DNA of 64,000 bases from an uncultured Bacilli bacterium (GCA_934131175.1 CAKOZD010000003.1:62001-126000), one strand, 5' to 3'; shown: positions 1 to 10,200, numbered from the stretch's first letter. Made by a program: numbers and translations. The notes: generated by a model not told the origin, from the letters alone.

Positions 1-1128
1 TGAGTCAACTGCTTCATTTATTAATCTCTCATAATCAAATTTATTTTCTTCTTTCACTGCAGTTTCAATTTTCGGATTAATTGCTGGATGTTTTGGAACA
101 AATACTGTACAACAATCTTCATATGGTAAAATACTTGTTTCATATGTATCTATTTTTCTAGCAATATCCATTATTTCTAACTTGTCAAGACAAGCAACAG
201 GTCTAATAACTGGCATATTAGTAACACTATTAATAACACTCATACTTGTTAAAGTTTGACTAGCAACTTGTCCTACACTTTCTCCATTTATAATTGCAAG
301 TCCATTATATTTAGTAGCCAATTTTTCCATTATTCTATACATCATACGACGCATAATTGTTATACAGTAATCTTCTCTACAATTTTTATAAATTTCTTCT
401 TGAATCGGCGTAAAATTAACTATATGAAGATTAATATGATTAGTATAACTTGATAACTTTCTACATAAAGTAATTACTTTTTCACGAGCCTCTAAACTAG
501 TATGTGGAATAGCCTCAAAATAAACAGCATCTATTACAATTCCACGTTTCATTGCTAAATAACCAGCAACAGGTGAATCAATCCCCCCTGAAAGCATAAG
601 CATACCTTTTGGTTGTGTTCCAACAGGATATCCTCCACTTCCATTAAAAGAGTTATAATAAATATAAGTACCATCTTCTCTAATTTCTACTTTTAAAAGT
701 AAATCTGGATTATGAACATCAACCTTTATATTTGGTATACTCTTAAGAATCATACCACCAAGTATCCTATTTAAATCCCCACTATGTATTGGAAAACGTT
801 TATCACTTCTTTTAGTCTCAACCTTAAAGGTATTAAAATTAGTATTAGAAACAACTTCCATAACCGTACTTTTAATAGATTCTTCATCACTATCACATAA
901 ATATGCAATATTAAAAGTATGAATACCAAATACCTTTCCCACTATTTTTACTATATTATCTAAATCTTCATCTTTAAACTTAATAGTCATCTTAGCTCTA
1001 TCTTTATTAATAGAAACATCATACATACTTAATTTAGATTTTACATTATTATACAAAGTATTAATAAAGAAATTACGATTTCCTTTCTTAGTACTCAATT
1101 CACCATATTTTATTAAAATAACTCTCAT
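1..1128 (-). CDS. thiI: tRNA 4-thiouridine synthetase ThiI, C-terminus cut by window edge
   Basis: Reading leftward from an ATG preceded by GGAGGTAGCAGT, the frame stays open for 376 codons to the window edge, so the C-terminus is missing. The family usually has about 400 residues, so only the last part should be absent. ThiI adenylates U8 of tRNA and transfers sulfur to form 4-thiouridine; in many bacteria it also feeds thiazole synthesis. The N-terminal ferredoxin-like and THUMP regions cover roughly residues 1-165. The PP-loop SGGIDSP of the adenylation domain lies at about residues 180-186. Whether a C-terminal rhodanese domain exists cannot be seen. The family call is firm. Confidence 0.93.
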   Translation of the reverse strand, partial: MRVILIKYGELSTKKGNRNFFINTLYNNVKSKLSMYDVSINKDRAKMTIKFKDEDLDNIVKIVGKVFGIHTFNIAYLCDSDEESIKSTVMEVVSNTNFNTFKVETKRSDKRFPIHSGDLNRILGGMILKSIPNIKVDVHNPDLLLKVEIREDGTYIYYNSFNGSGGYPVGTQPKGMLMLSGGIDSPVAGYLAMKRGIVIDAVYFEAIPHTSLEAREKVITLCRKLSSYTNHINLHIVNFTPIQEEIYKNCREDYCITIMRRMMYRIMEKLATKYNGLAIINGESVGQVASQTLTSMSVINSVTNMPVIRPVACLDKLEIMDIARKIDTYETSILPYEDCCTVFVPKHPAINPKIETAVKEENKFDYERLINEAVDS

Positions 1129-1258
1129 ACTGCTACCTCCAACGTTCATATTTTATCATATAAAAAGAAAAAAAGATATATAAATATAATTAAAATAATT
1201 ATGTAAAGTTATTGTAAAAAATAAGTGTTAAATGTCAACAATGTAAATTAACACTATA

Positions 1259-1287
1259 TTGACAAAATATAAATTATATGCTACTAT
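1259..1287 (+). promoter_or_regulatory. Sigma-A-type promoter of the lipoprotein leader
   Basis: A perfect -35 TTGACA (1259-1264) is followed after 17 bp by TACTAT (1282-1287). Transcription would begin near 1294, just ahead of the structured leader. Confidence 0.6.
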
Positions 1288-1293
1288 ATATAC

Positions 1294-1415
1294 AACTTAA
1301 GAGGGAGTAGTTCCACCTGCAGGTGTAGTAATTCAACTAAACGATTATTAAAAATCTGGATTACTTAAATACATAGAACAAGACTTTTATGATTATTCAT
1401 AAGAGTCTTTTTTTT
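1294..1415 (+). promoter_or_regulatory. Candidate Mn2+ (yybP-ykoY-like) riboswitch leader with terminator
   Basis: The leader carries GGGAGTAG (1303-1310), like the conserved 5' motif of yybP-ykoY manganese riboswitches, then a CACC-TGCA-GGTG hairpin, and a 3' ACAAGACTTTT segment (1378-1388) like the family's conserved 3' strand. AAG before the 5' motif can pair with CTT of the 3' strand, giving a short P1. The 3' strand is also the first arm of an intrinsic terminator (1381-1415: a 12-bp stem with one G-T pair, then a T-run). Ligand-stabilised P1 would therefore compete with the terminator, the arrangement known for this class. The central arm is short and degenerate, so the class call is tentative; a terminator-linked structured leader is well supported. 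Confidence 0.4.
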
Positions 1416-1451
1416 CATCTTAAGTTAAGAAGGAGAATTAATTAATATAAA

Positions 1452-2075
1452 ATGAGAAATTTAAAAATTTACAAATCAGCTATACCAATTGTTTTAGGAG
1501 CATCATTAGCACTAACAGGATGTAATAAGAAAATGGATTGTCAAGTAGAAGGAGAACATGCTCATAAATATGTAACTGAAAGTGGATTTGAAACATATAG
1601 AAATAGTGAATATGAGCATTTAGAAGATTTAACTTGGACAGATACAACAAAAGAAAATACAGATGAGATAAATGCTTTAACAAATTTTAATCTTATAAGA
1701 ATAGATGAAAATGAAAAAGCTATTGAAAAAAATACAAAAAACGATTTACCATATATGGAATATGAATATAAATATCATTATACAACTTCAGTTATGATTG
1801 GAAAAGTATGGACACAGATTCCACATACAGGATATAAATTTACAAAAGATAAAACTCATAATAACTTAACAGGTAATGTACGTGATGTAACTTATAAGTA
1901 TCAAGCATATAAATTAGTTGTAAATGATAAAGGAAAAATTGAAAAAGTAGCAAGTGAACTTGTCGATGACTTAGATGATATTAAAGATAAATATCCATAT
2001 ATTAGTCTTGATGATTATAAACAAAAAGTATATTCTGAAAAAAGGAAATTAGAAAAAACTAATATTAAAAAATAA
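1452..2075 (+). CDS. Putative lipoprotein, function unknown
   Basis: The N-terminus is a lipoprotein signal peptide: basic start, hydrophobic stretch, then lipobox LTGC with the lipidated Cys at residue 24. The mature part of about 184 residues is rich in charged and aromatic residues and begins NKKMDCQVEGEHAHKY, a segment with Cys, Glu and two His that could bind metal (speculation). An AGGAG lies about 16 bases before the ATG, longer than usual; an in-frame stop just upstream excludes a longer frame. The gene stands alone behind a possible Mn2+-sensing leader, which would suggest a role in metal or envelope stress. I do not recognise the family. Confidence 0.75.
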   Translation: MRNLKIYKSAIPIVLGASLALTGCNKKMDCQVEGEHAHKYVTESGFETYRNSEYEHLEDLTWTDTTKENTDEINALTNFNLIRIDENEKAIEKNTKNDLPYMEYEYKYHYTTSVMIGKVWTQIPHTGYKFTKDKTHNNLTGNVRDVTYKYQAYKLVVNDKGKIEKVASELVDDLDDIKDKYPYISLDDYKQKVYSEKRKLEKTNIKK

Positions 2076-2083
2076 TAAACATA

Positions 2084-2118
2084 AAAGAACAAACATAAAA
2101 CACGTTTGTTCTTTCTTT
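2084..2118. terminator. Bidirectional intrinsic terminator
   Basis: AAAGAACAAAC (2084-2094) pairs perfectly with GTTTGTTCTTT (2104-2114). T-rich sequence follows on both strands, so it can serve both converging genes. Confidence 0.7.
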
Positions 2119-2134
2119 TGTATATAATAATATA

Positions 2135-2746
2135 TTATTTTATTTCTTTAATTTTTCTATAAAAAGTTTTTGTTACAACGTTACAATCACTTACATCTTT
2201 TGCATAATAATTAGAAGATCCATATTTTTTATTTGATTCATAAACAAAATAACCATCTTCCTTATAATCCTTAAATACTTCTTTTCCATTTTCTTTACAA
2301 TTATATAGTTTCTTTTTTTCTACATCAGAACCACTTAGTTCTTTTTCCGTCCATTCACTTACTTTATATATTTTTGCTTTCTTTACATTAGAAACGCTTT
2401 CCTCATTTATCAGATATTTTCCACACTTTAAAGTAACTGAAGGTGTACCATCATTCATAAAGTATCTAGTCTCAGACCCATCACATTTTCCACCAAATGG
2501 ACTACTAATACTATTCATAAGTCCACTATCAATTGCTTCATCTAAATAAACATTATCAGAATTAACAAATGAATTAGAATCAGCAATAACAGCTTTTGCA
2601 AAGTTAGAAGCACTATCACGCATAGTAGATAATTGTTGACTACTTGCTCCACCTAACACTTGGTACATTAAAAATGCTCCAATACAAATTAATAAAACTA
2701 TTACAGTTAAAACCTCAAATTTAGCAAAACCCTTATTATTTATCAT
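2135..2746 (-). CDS. Prepilin-like membrane protein behind ezrA
   Basis: The N-terminus, MINNKGFAKFEVLTVIVLL, has the layout of a type IV prepilin or pseudopilin leader: a short basic peptide, G6/F7 as the likely prepilin-peptidase cleavage point, Glu at mature position +5 (E11), then about 20 hydrophobic residues. The rest (about 170 residues) is extracytoplasmic and has four Cys. The ATG at 2746 follows GAGTG; a GTG six bases upstream is also possible. The gene overlaps the end of ezrA by 11 bases, so the two are co-transcribed. No pilus ATPase, platform protein or prepilin peptidase is in the window, so assembly into a pilus is unproven. Confidence 0.65.
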   Translation of the reverse strand: MINNKGFAKFEVLTVIVLLICIGAFLMYQVLGGASSQQLSTMRDSASNFAKAVIADSNSFVNSDNVYLDEAIDSGLMNSISSPFGGKCDGSETRYFMNDGTPSVTLKCGKYLINEESVSNVKKAKIYKVSEWTEKELSGSDVEKKKLYNCKENGKEVFKDYKEDGYFVYESNKKYGSSNYYAKDVSDCNVVTKTFYRKIKEIK

Positions 2747-4448
2747 ATACACTCAACAACTTTCTATAAATATTTTCATCAACTAAAGAAGTAACTTTAA
2801 TTGAAGTATCTAAACTATCTTTATATTTACCACTATAAAATAACTTTTCAGCATCATTAAGTCCAGCATTAACTTCACTATACTTTAATCTATACCTATT
2901 TCCATATACAATAGCCATCTCAGCAAGTTGAGCAGTCTTAATCATTTCATTAGTTGTATTATATAATTTTAAAACTAAATCTCGAGCAGTATCCACCCTT
3001 GTATTTAAAGTTTTTATAACTATTGGCTTCTTTTCAAGCTCTTTTATAACCTCTAATATTGCCTCATTTGCTTCATTTAATTGCACAAAATAATTATCTG
3101 TAACTATAGGTAATTTATAACTCCTAATTTTATTCTTACATGTTTTTAAAAATTCTTGAATTTCATCTAATTGTTCTCTTGCTCTCACTTCATCATCATA
3201 CATATTTCCAAGTGATTTTAATGCCTTATCAAAATCCTCTTCCATATTTCCCAATCTATTAGTTAAATTTTCTACTTCTTCATTTAAAACACTATAAGGA
3301 GTTGATTTTGCCTCATCTTTTTGAACCATCTTCTTATAGTCATCATTAATAACAACAAGTGTCTTATTAACTTCATGTATAATTTCAACATCTTGATCGT
3401 TTAAATCATACATACTCTTTATATCATCAAGTTGTGCATAAACATCACTTACAAGTTTATTTGTCTTTTCAATTCTCTTAGAAAAGCCATCTAACTCTTC
3501 TTCATAAACTTTTCTACAAAGTCTTTCTTTTTCAAAATCAATAAATAATGAATCATAATACTCAAGCATAGTCTTTAAATCAAACATTGACCCTTCTAGA
3601 TTTATAACTTTTGCTCTATCTAGTATTCTTTCAATATTTTTACGAGACTCATTTATATTATACTCAATATTTAAGTAATCTAAAACAAAACCTTGAGAAG
3701 TCATCTCTTTATAAGTATTTTCTATTTCTTTCATTCTATTTGGAATAACTGTATTACACATTAATAACACATCAGGTAATTCATTAACAATTATTTCCAT
3801 ATGTTCTATCATAGTATCAAGTGCTTTACATATATGGACTACTTCATTATAGTCGTTTGATTCCATGACTTTCTCAAAATCTAAAAATCTCTTCTCTATA
3901 TTTTCAAGTTGCAGTTGAACAGCATCCTGCATAAAATCATATAGCTCTCTGTGATCTTGAAATTCTTTATTTAAACTTCTATATTTAGTTTTTAGTTTTA
4001 TTACAATTGCTCTATACTTTTCTTCACTTAAAGTAATATCTTTTATCTCTTCAAGTAAATGATCTGCTGCCTCTCTTACTTTATATATTTCTATCTCTGT
4101 CTTAGCAATTCTATAACCACATGATTTATAATCTCTTTTATCAATATAAACATCTATATCAATTAACATATCATCAATAACAGTAAGTCTCTTTTCACGA
4201 ATATCATTAAATTTATTCTGCCACTGATTATATTTTTCTTCCATTTTATCATTCTTAATAATCGGTTCCACTTTAGAAAGTTCTACTAAAACCGGTGTAG
4301 AAGCAACCATATTTCTTTGTATTTCAAGATTCTTTACTTTACTACGATAATACTTCATTTCAGCTTTTTTAACAAAATGTAATATAACAATAACAATTAT
4401 CAAAGCAATTACAACAGCTGAACCAATTATAAGATATTGTCCTTGCAT
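2736..4448 (-). CDS. ezrA: Septation ring formation regulator EzrA
   Basis: The 570-residue protein has the EzrA plan: one N-terminal membrane helix (about residues 6-26) with a very short outside end, followed by a long cytoplasmic region of spectrin-like coiled coils. Length matches the family (about 560-570). EzrA binds FtsZ, prevents extra Z-rings and links division to peptidoglycan synthesis in Bacilli. The segment around residues 74-77 (YNQWQ) is the region preceding the first helical bundle. The start follows AGAGGTG. It overlaps the downstream prepilin-like gene. The call rests on architecture and overall sequence character. Confidence 0.85.
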   Translation of the reverse strand: MQGQYLIIGSAVVIALIIVIVILHFVKKAEMKYYRSKVKNLEIQRNMVASTPVLVELSKVEPIIKNDKMEEKYNQWQNKFNDIREKRLTVIDDMLIDIDVYIDKRDYKSCGYRIAKTEIEIYKVREAADHLLEEIKDITLSEEKYRAIVIKLKTKYRSLNKEFQDHRELYDFMQDAVQLQLENIEKRFLDFEKVMESNDYNEVVHICKALDTMIEHMEIIVNELPDVLLMCNTVIPNRMKEIENTYKEMTSQGFVLDYLNIEYNINESRKNIERILDRAKVINLEGSMFDLKTMLEYYDSLFIDFEKERLCRKVYEEELDGFSKRIEKTNKLVSDVYAQLDDIKSMYDLNDQDVEIIHEVNKTLVVINDDYKKMVQKDEAKSTPYSVLNEEVENLTNRLGNMEEDFDKALKSLGNMYDDEVRAREQLDEIQEFLKTCKNKIRSYKLPIVTDNYFVQLNEANEAILEVIKELEKKPIVIKTLNTRVDTARDLVLKLYNTTNEMIKTAQLAEMAIVYGNRYRLKYSEVNAGLNDAEKLFYSGKYKDSLDTSIKVTSLVDENIYRKLLSVYDK

Positions 4449-4552
4449 ACTTACACCTCTATTCTACCAATCTTATTTTAACACAAAAGTATCACATTTT
4501 TCTACAATTTTCACAAATATTCTAAATAATATAAGGCTACTCAAAGAATTCC

Positions 4553-4581
4553 TTGACATATCAACAATTTTAACATATAAT
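4553..4581 (+). promoter_or_regulatory. Consensus sigma-A promoter of rpsD
   Basis: TTGACA (4553-4558), a 17-bp spacer and TATAAT (4576-4581) form a perfect consensus promoter, as expected for a ribosomal protein gene. Transcription should start near 4588. Confidence 0.85.
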
Positions 4582-4587
4582 TATAAC

Positions 4588-4745
4588 TGCAAATTCCTTG
4601 AAACAGCAGGAATGGAGTATTTTAAAGTGTTTTTTAAATTAAGAATTAAGTAACAATTGCTGTTTACGCGAAAGAATTAGAAAAACTCCCTAAAATATGA
4701 CCATCCAATTCAAGATTTTGTAAGAATATTATATATAGAAGGAGA
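4588..4745 (+). promoter_or_regulatory. Structured rpsD leader, probable S4 autoregulation site
   Basis: About 160 bases of untranslated RNA precede rpsD. AAACAGCA (4601-4608) is exactly complementary to TGCTGTTT (4658-4665), closing a long-range helix. GGAG at 4614-4617 and further short complementary segments lie between and after. In Bacillus, S4 represses its own gene by binding a pseudoknotted leader; this leader has suitable size and position, but a match to the known fold was not computed. The ribosome-binding site AGAAGGAGAG ends the region. Confidence 0.5.
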
Positions 4746-4751
4746 GATATT

Positions 4752-5354
4752 ATGTCAAGATATACTGGTTCAAGTTATAAACAAGCACGTCGTGTTGGAT
4801 TCTCAATCAGTGAAACTGGTAAAGAATTAGCTCGTCGTCCATATGGTCCAGGACAACATGGTAATGACCGTAAAGGTAAATTATCTGATTATGGAAATCA
4901 ATTAAAAGAAAAACAAAAAGTTAGATTCATGTACGGAGTAAATGAAAGACAATTCTTAAAAACTTTCAAAGAAGCTGAAAAAATGAAAGGTATCCAAGGT
5001 ACTAACTTCTTAAGATTATTAGAATCTAGATTAGATAACTTAGTTTATCGTTTAGGATTTGCTAATACTCGTCGTGGAGCTAGACAATTAGTTAACCATG
5101 GTCACGTAACAGTTAATGGTAAAAAAGTTGATATTCCATCATATAGATGTGTACCTGGTGATGTTATCTCATTAAAAGAAGATGACAAGAACTTAAAAGT
5201 TGTTGAAGAAGCTTTAGCAAAAGTATCTAAGAGAGTTGAATTCGTAACTTACGATGAAAACAAAAAAGAAGGTACTTATGTTAGATTACCAGAAAGAAAT
5301 GAATTAAACGCTGATATTAATGAAGCATTAATCGTTGAATTCTACAACAAGTAA
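4752..5354 (+). CDS. rpsD: 30S ribosomal protein S4
   Basis: The 200-residue product is full length for Bacilli S4, which binds the 16S rRNA 5' domain, nucleates 30S assembly and has a role in decoding fidelity. The N-terminal segment contains the conserved RRPYGPGQHG run (about residues 28-37). The S4 RNA-binding domain follows, with RLDNLVYRLGFA, the basic TRRGARQLVNHGHV segment and VNGKKVDIPSY at about residues 93-130. No zinc-type Cys cluster is present at the N-terminus. A strong AGGAGA site precedes the ATG. The gene is a single-gene unit with its own promoter and terminator. Confidence 0.98.
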   Translation: MSRYTGSSYKQARRVGFSISETGKELARRPYGPGQHGNDRKGKLSDYGNQLKEKQKVRFMYGVNERQFLKTFKEAEKMKGIQGTNFLRLLESRLDNLVYRLGFANTRRGARQLVNHGHVTVNGKKVDIPSYRCVPGDVISLKEDDKNLKVVEEALAKVSKRVEFVTYDENKKEGTYVRLPERNELNADINEALIVEFYNK

Positions 5355-5365
5355 AATAAAACAAA

Positions 5366-5400
5366 GAAAAAGATTACTCAAATGCCGAGTAATCTTTTTT
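5366..5400. terminator. Bidirectional terminator after rpsD
   Basis: AAAGATTACTC pairs with GAGTAATCTTT (stem about 5369-5397, loop AAATGCC), followed by a T-run. It also lies at the 3' end of the converging phosphatase gene. Confidence 0.85.
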
Positions 5401-5939
5401 TATTTATATTCAAATTCTTCACATTGACAATTATCAATAACTCCATCAAGTAAATGTCCTTTTAATTCTTCTTTTCTTATTAAATATCTAAGTGCTCGAT
5501 AAGGTGAACCATGAGTAACAATTAAAATACTATCATTATCAGAATATTTATTTTTTATATAATCAAGAAAAGACTCACATCTTTTAAAAACATCTTGTAC
5601 TGGTTCTACTCCTCTATCACTAGTATTTAAATCATAATCCCAATATCTATATGCATTATATTCTTCTCTTGATCTTCCTTCTAGTTCTCCCATTTCTCTC
5701 TCAATTAAACGATCATCTCTAATCATCTCAACTCTATCGCCAACAAGAATAAAAGCAGTTTCTACACATCTAACAAGAGGAGACATATAACAATAATCAA
5801 ACTTTTTATCAAGAAGTCTCATTCTTAAATTATTACATTGTCGTCTACCTGTATCGTTTAATAAATTATTCTTTTTTCCCTGAACTCTATTACAAAAATT
5901 TTCTTCTGTTTGACCATGTCTTACTAAAGTAATCTTCAT
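5400..5939 (-). CDS. Histidine phosphatase (phosphoglycerate-mutase-like) family protein
   Basis: The product of 179 residues starts MKITLVRHGQTEEN, the RHG motif whose His becomes phosphorylated in this superfamily. The second catalytic His is in THGSPYRALRYL (about residues 142-153) and the acid Glu in REMGELEGR (about 85-93). At this length it resembles small cytoplasmic phosphatases such as CobC/PhoE-type enzymes rather than glycolytic Gpm. The substrate cannot be read from the sequence. Its ATG overlaps the stop of the propeller gene by one base (TAATG), so the two form an operon. Confidence 0.9.
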   Translation of the reverse strand: MKITLVRHGQTEENFCNRVQGKKNNLLNDTGRRQCNNLRMRLLDKKFDYCYMSPLVRCVETAFILVGDRVEMIRDDRLIEREMGELEGRSREEYNAYRYWDYDLNTSDRGVEPVQDVFKRCESFLDYIKNKYSDNDSILIVTHGSPYRALRYLIRKEELKGHLLDGVIDNCQCEEFEYK

Positions 5940-7144
5940 TATTCAACCTCCAAAACTTTAAGAGCTTTACTATAACTTATAAACTTGCTCATATAACTAC
6001 CATCTTCATAAGATGAATATCCTACAACAATATACTTATTATGAATAAATATTACATCAGTAAAGAAGTCATCTCTTTCATCACCATATCTTACATCATC
6101 TAACTTTTCAAGATTAGAATTATATTTAGCAATTATTCCATCATAATCATATTCATCAACAGTATTATGATTATTCTTACGAGCAGTATACAAAGTACCA
6201 ATCGCAACAATATTATCATTATCATCAAGTACTAATTTATTAAATCTCTCTGTTCCTTTTGCATCATATGTAACTTGTTTTAAATAATTACAATTAGCAT
6301 CATACATAACAATCATCGCATCTGTTAAATCATTCTCTTGCATATTAGCTCCACTTACATATATCTTATCATCAATATTAACAATTCCACTAAAGCCAGT
6401 ATTATCAGTTGATTTATAATCATTGTAAGCTATAAAATTACCATCTAAATCATATTTACAAAGAATACCTAAATAATTTTCATCATCACCAACTACATAT
6501 ATATTGTCATTATAAATTAATAAATCATTGTAAACTGCACTCTTACTATTACCATAAGTCTTACTCCAAATTAAATTACCATCTTTATCATACTTACAAA
6601 GAATAGCTCCTCCTTCTTTATTCCCAATACTAGTACTCTTATAAACACTTTGTCCTGTTACATAGTAATAATCTCCATACTTTGTAATACTAGTAAACTT
6701 AGAATTATCTAAGACTTCAAAATCTTTTTCAAAAATAGTATTACCACTCTTATCATATTTAACAATCAATGCTTTTCTAATAGAATTATCCCTATCATCT
6801 TGAGTCTTTTCATAACTACCAACTGCTATTACATCACTTCCATCTAATATAACTCCAAAAAAAGCACTATTAAATCCAACATTATAAATTTTCTCAAATG
6901 TCTTTTCCTTCTTCATATTATAAAATGAAATTTTAGCCTTCTCAAAATGATTATCATTATCATTATTACTACCTACAGTTGCATAATAATCATCACTTGA
7001 AACAACTGCATTTATTCCATCAAAATATACATTTTTCTCTTTATTATAAAGTAAATGATATCCTATAAATAATACCTCACTTACTAAAATCAATATTAAA
7101 ATAATTGAAATTCTTTTTAAATTTTTAACTAACTTTTTGTTCAT
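5939..7144 (-). CDS. Membrane-anchored beta-propeller-like protein
   Basis: An N-terminal basic segment and one hydrophobic helix (about residues 9-29) anchor a large outside domain. That domain repeats a motif of about 45-50 residues, such as GAILCKYDKDGNLIWSKTYG, LGILCKYDLDGNFIAYNDY and DAMIVMYDANCNYLKQVTYD, each followed by a DNIYVVG-like strand. This is the pattern of PQQ/SBBP-type beta-propeller blades; about six or seven can be counted. GGAGG stands six bases before the ATG at 7144; the ATG two codons upstream touches the GGAGG and is unlikely. No enzymatic motif is visible. Confidence 0.75.
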   Translation of the reverse strand: MNKKLVKNLKRISIILILILVSEVLFIGYHLLYNKEKNVYFDGINAVVSSDDYYATVGSNNDNDNHFEKAKISFYNMKKEKTFEKIYNVGFNSAFFGVILDGSDVIAVGSYEKTQDDRDNSIRKALIVKYDKSGNTIFEKDFEVLDNSKFTSITKYGDYYYVTGQSVYKSTSIGNKEGGAILCKYDKDGNLIWSKTYGNSKSAVYNDLLIYNDNIYVVGDDENYLGILCKYDLDGNFIAYNDYKSTDNTGFSGIVNIDDKIYVSGANMQENDLTDAMIVMYDANCNYLKQVTYDAKGTERFNKLVLDDNDNIVAIGTLYTARKNNHNTVDEYDYDGIIAKYNSNLEKLDDVRYGDERDDFFTDVIFIHNKYIVVGYSSYEDGSYMSKFISYSKALKVLEVE

Positions 7145-7245
7145 ATTCATCCTCCTGTCTTTTCAAACATATTGTACCAAAAATAATATAACTTTTCTAC
7201 ATAATAAAATCTATTTTTATAAAAAAATAATATACCTAAACAAAT

Positions 7246-7272
7246 TAAAAAAGCCAATCAAAAGATTGACTT
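7246..7272 (-). terminator. Intrinsic terminator of the 1098-aa gene
   Basis: On the minus strand AGTCAATC-TTTT-GATTGGCT forms an 8-bp hairpin with one G-T pair, followed by a run of six T. Confidence 0.75.
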
Positions 7273-7284
7273 AAATTTTATTAC

Positions 7285-10200
7285 TTATTCGTCTTTTTTA
7301 TAAACTTTATTTTCCTCAGTTGTCTTACCTAATGGATTTAAAGTTAAAGAAGACGCTTCATTTAAAAATCTATTAATACCATCTGTTAATGCTTCATAGT
7401 TTTCTAATGACAAATTACAATTATTTAAATTAGTTAAATTTTCACTTATACCTTCTGAGTTATTTTTGACTAAATTATTAAATAATGAAGACATTTCATG
7501 AATTACATTAATAACATCTTTCTCATTATTTATTCCTTTACCAATTATTCCTTCAGATTCAATTATTGGAACCAATGTTTCCTTAGTAGTTCTTATTGAA
7601 TTTAACACCATGAAATGACTAACAATAGCGTTATAAACTTTAAATATTTCTGATTTAAATAATGCATCAGTTGAAATAAAAGAATTTTTATATGACTCTA
7701 ATATTTCAAAAGCACTTTGAATCCTCATTAATTCAAGAGCATCATCAGAAAAACTTTCCTTTTGTGCTTTTAACATTTTTAATTGCTTTTCAGTTTCTTC
7801 TATTCTAAGTTTATTTTTCTTATAAAAAGCCTTCATATACTCTAATAAATCTCCATAGATTTTTATTTCTTTCTCAAGAGATATTCCACCTTCTTGTAAA
7901 TCTTCTCTTAGTTTTTCCATCGCACTAGGATTTAATTTTATCTCTTTTTCTACTTCTTGTTCTCCAAAAATCCACTTACTTAAGAAACTTTGCTTACTAC
8001 CAACTTCCTTTTCCACATATAAACTATCTATTGTATCATGTATAGAATTAGTAGCTTCAACTATAGTATCAGACTTCATAAGTTCACTATAAGGACCTTC
8101 AATATTTTTAGAATGGAAATTAAGAGCATTAGAATATCTAAGTAAACTAGTATTACTAAATGGATTTAATTCAGGTAAATCCGTCTGTTCCAATAGTTCT
8201 TTCTTTTGTAATATTGTTAATGAATCTTCATAATTCCTTTTATTAATTAATTCATATTTTAATTCTTCTACTGAGACAGAGTAAGACTCACATATCTTTT
8301 TAATAACTTCATTATCAAACAATCCATTAATAAATACTTCTCTAGAGAAATTATTAGTGTCAACTAACTTAAAATCTTTAAAAAGTTCACTTGTATTAAT
8401 ATCACTTACAGGTAATTTACTAATTAAACCTTTTTCTTTTAAACTACTAAAAGATATTCCTTTTGAATTAAGTATCTTAGCAAAATCATCATTATAAAAT
8501 AAACCTAAGAACAAACTAATATACTTTCTATCATTATCACTATAAGAGTCGTTTACATCAGAAAAACGTTCACGACCACCATATATAGTATTTTGTATAT
8601 CTTCATCAAACTTATCTATTTTCTTATCAAATTCTTTTTTAAAAACTTCTTTTTCTTTATTTGAATCATACTCTTCTTTTGAAATAAGTTTAATTCCTCT
8701 ATTATATAAATATTCACGTAATACTAAAGACATATTTTTATCAAATAACATATTCATCATGATATCCATAGGATAATTATTATCATGTACTAAATCACTA
8801 AACTTATCTTTTAATATGTCAACATAAACATCTTTTTTTACAGTCGAACTATTTTTAATAGAATAACTTTTAATCAAATCATTATAACTCAAACCAATAC
8901 TTGCTAAATATTCTCTACAATCAAATATCATCTCACTAGCATAAATTATACTAAGTTCAATTAAAAATCTATCATCAATATATTCTTTATTATTAGTTTT
9001 TAATTCATTATATTTTGAAGAAACATATCCTAGAAAACCTTTATCTTCAATAGGAAGATTCTTCATATAATCTTTTAACTTATTATCTTCTTGTAATTTT
9101 CTTTTTAAATCTATATGTCTATCTAAATCTTTAGAAAAATCGTCACTTAAAGTTTTACCAGTAAATTTATCAAATAAATCTTGAATTATAGTAGTTCTAT
9201 TAAATTCTTTATTACATAAATTTCTTTCTATATCAACTGGATATACATTAGATAAATTATTACCATTATTTGCTCCACTATTTACAAATCTTTTAAATTT
9301 AGATATTACAATATTCTTATCTAACACAGTATTCTTAATTTCTTCTTCAGAAATATTTATATTTAATAGTCCTAAAATATCTTCAAGTGTTACTCCATTA
9401 TCTTTAAAGAATTCACTAACTATACCATTATAATAGTATGAAGAAATAAGTAAAGCCAAACTATCTATATCATCACTGGAATTTAATAATTCATTTTTAC
9501 CAATATACTTTGTAAGTATTTGATATATTTTAACTGTATCATTTATATAGTCTTTAGTTGATATTTTTAATACGTTGTAAAAACTCTTTATTTCAGTAAG
9601 TCTTTCCTCTTCAGGATTAACTTTATACTTAAGTAAATCACTTTTCATATTAGAAAAATCATCTTTTTTCAAGTTGAATTTAGAAAGAATTCTCTCAATA
9701 CAAGTATTATTAACCAAATCTCTATTTAATAATTTTGCAAATACTTCTTGTATGTCTTTTGAAAAATATGGTTTATACAAACCATCAATTACTTGCATAT
9801 TTCTATCTTCTGTTAAGATATCCTTGCTTAATGAGTAACCTAATAATTTATAAACATCTTTAATAGTTACTCCTTTTTCATTCAAATATTTTTCAATTAT
9901 ATTTACTTCTTTTCCATCATACTCGAAGATTGCTAAAAAAAGAGAAACTGGTATTAAATATTCATCTATCTTTTTTAAACAATCACTTTCAGAAATACTA
10001 TTATTATCAATTTTTTTAATTAGTTGTTCCCTAATTTTACTAGCACATTCAAAATAAGATATTTCTTCATAATTCATATCTTTAAATATTTCATTTTCTA
10101 TTTGTAGATCAACTAATTTTTTATCTTGTTGAACTAACTCTTTAGTATAAGACAAAATTCTCTTACTTACACCTAGTGACTTGCAAATACTTTCATACCC

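Noticed and set aside
9150..9185. Walker A motif in the 1098-aa protein (FTGKTLSD)
   Set aside because: It lacks the GxxxxGK[ST] spacing, and no Walker B or sensor motif is nearby.
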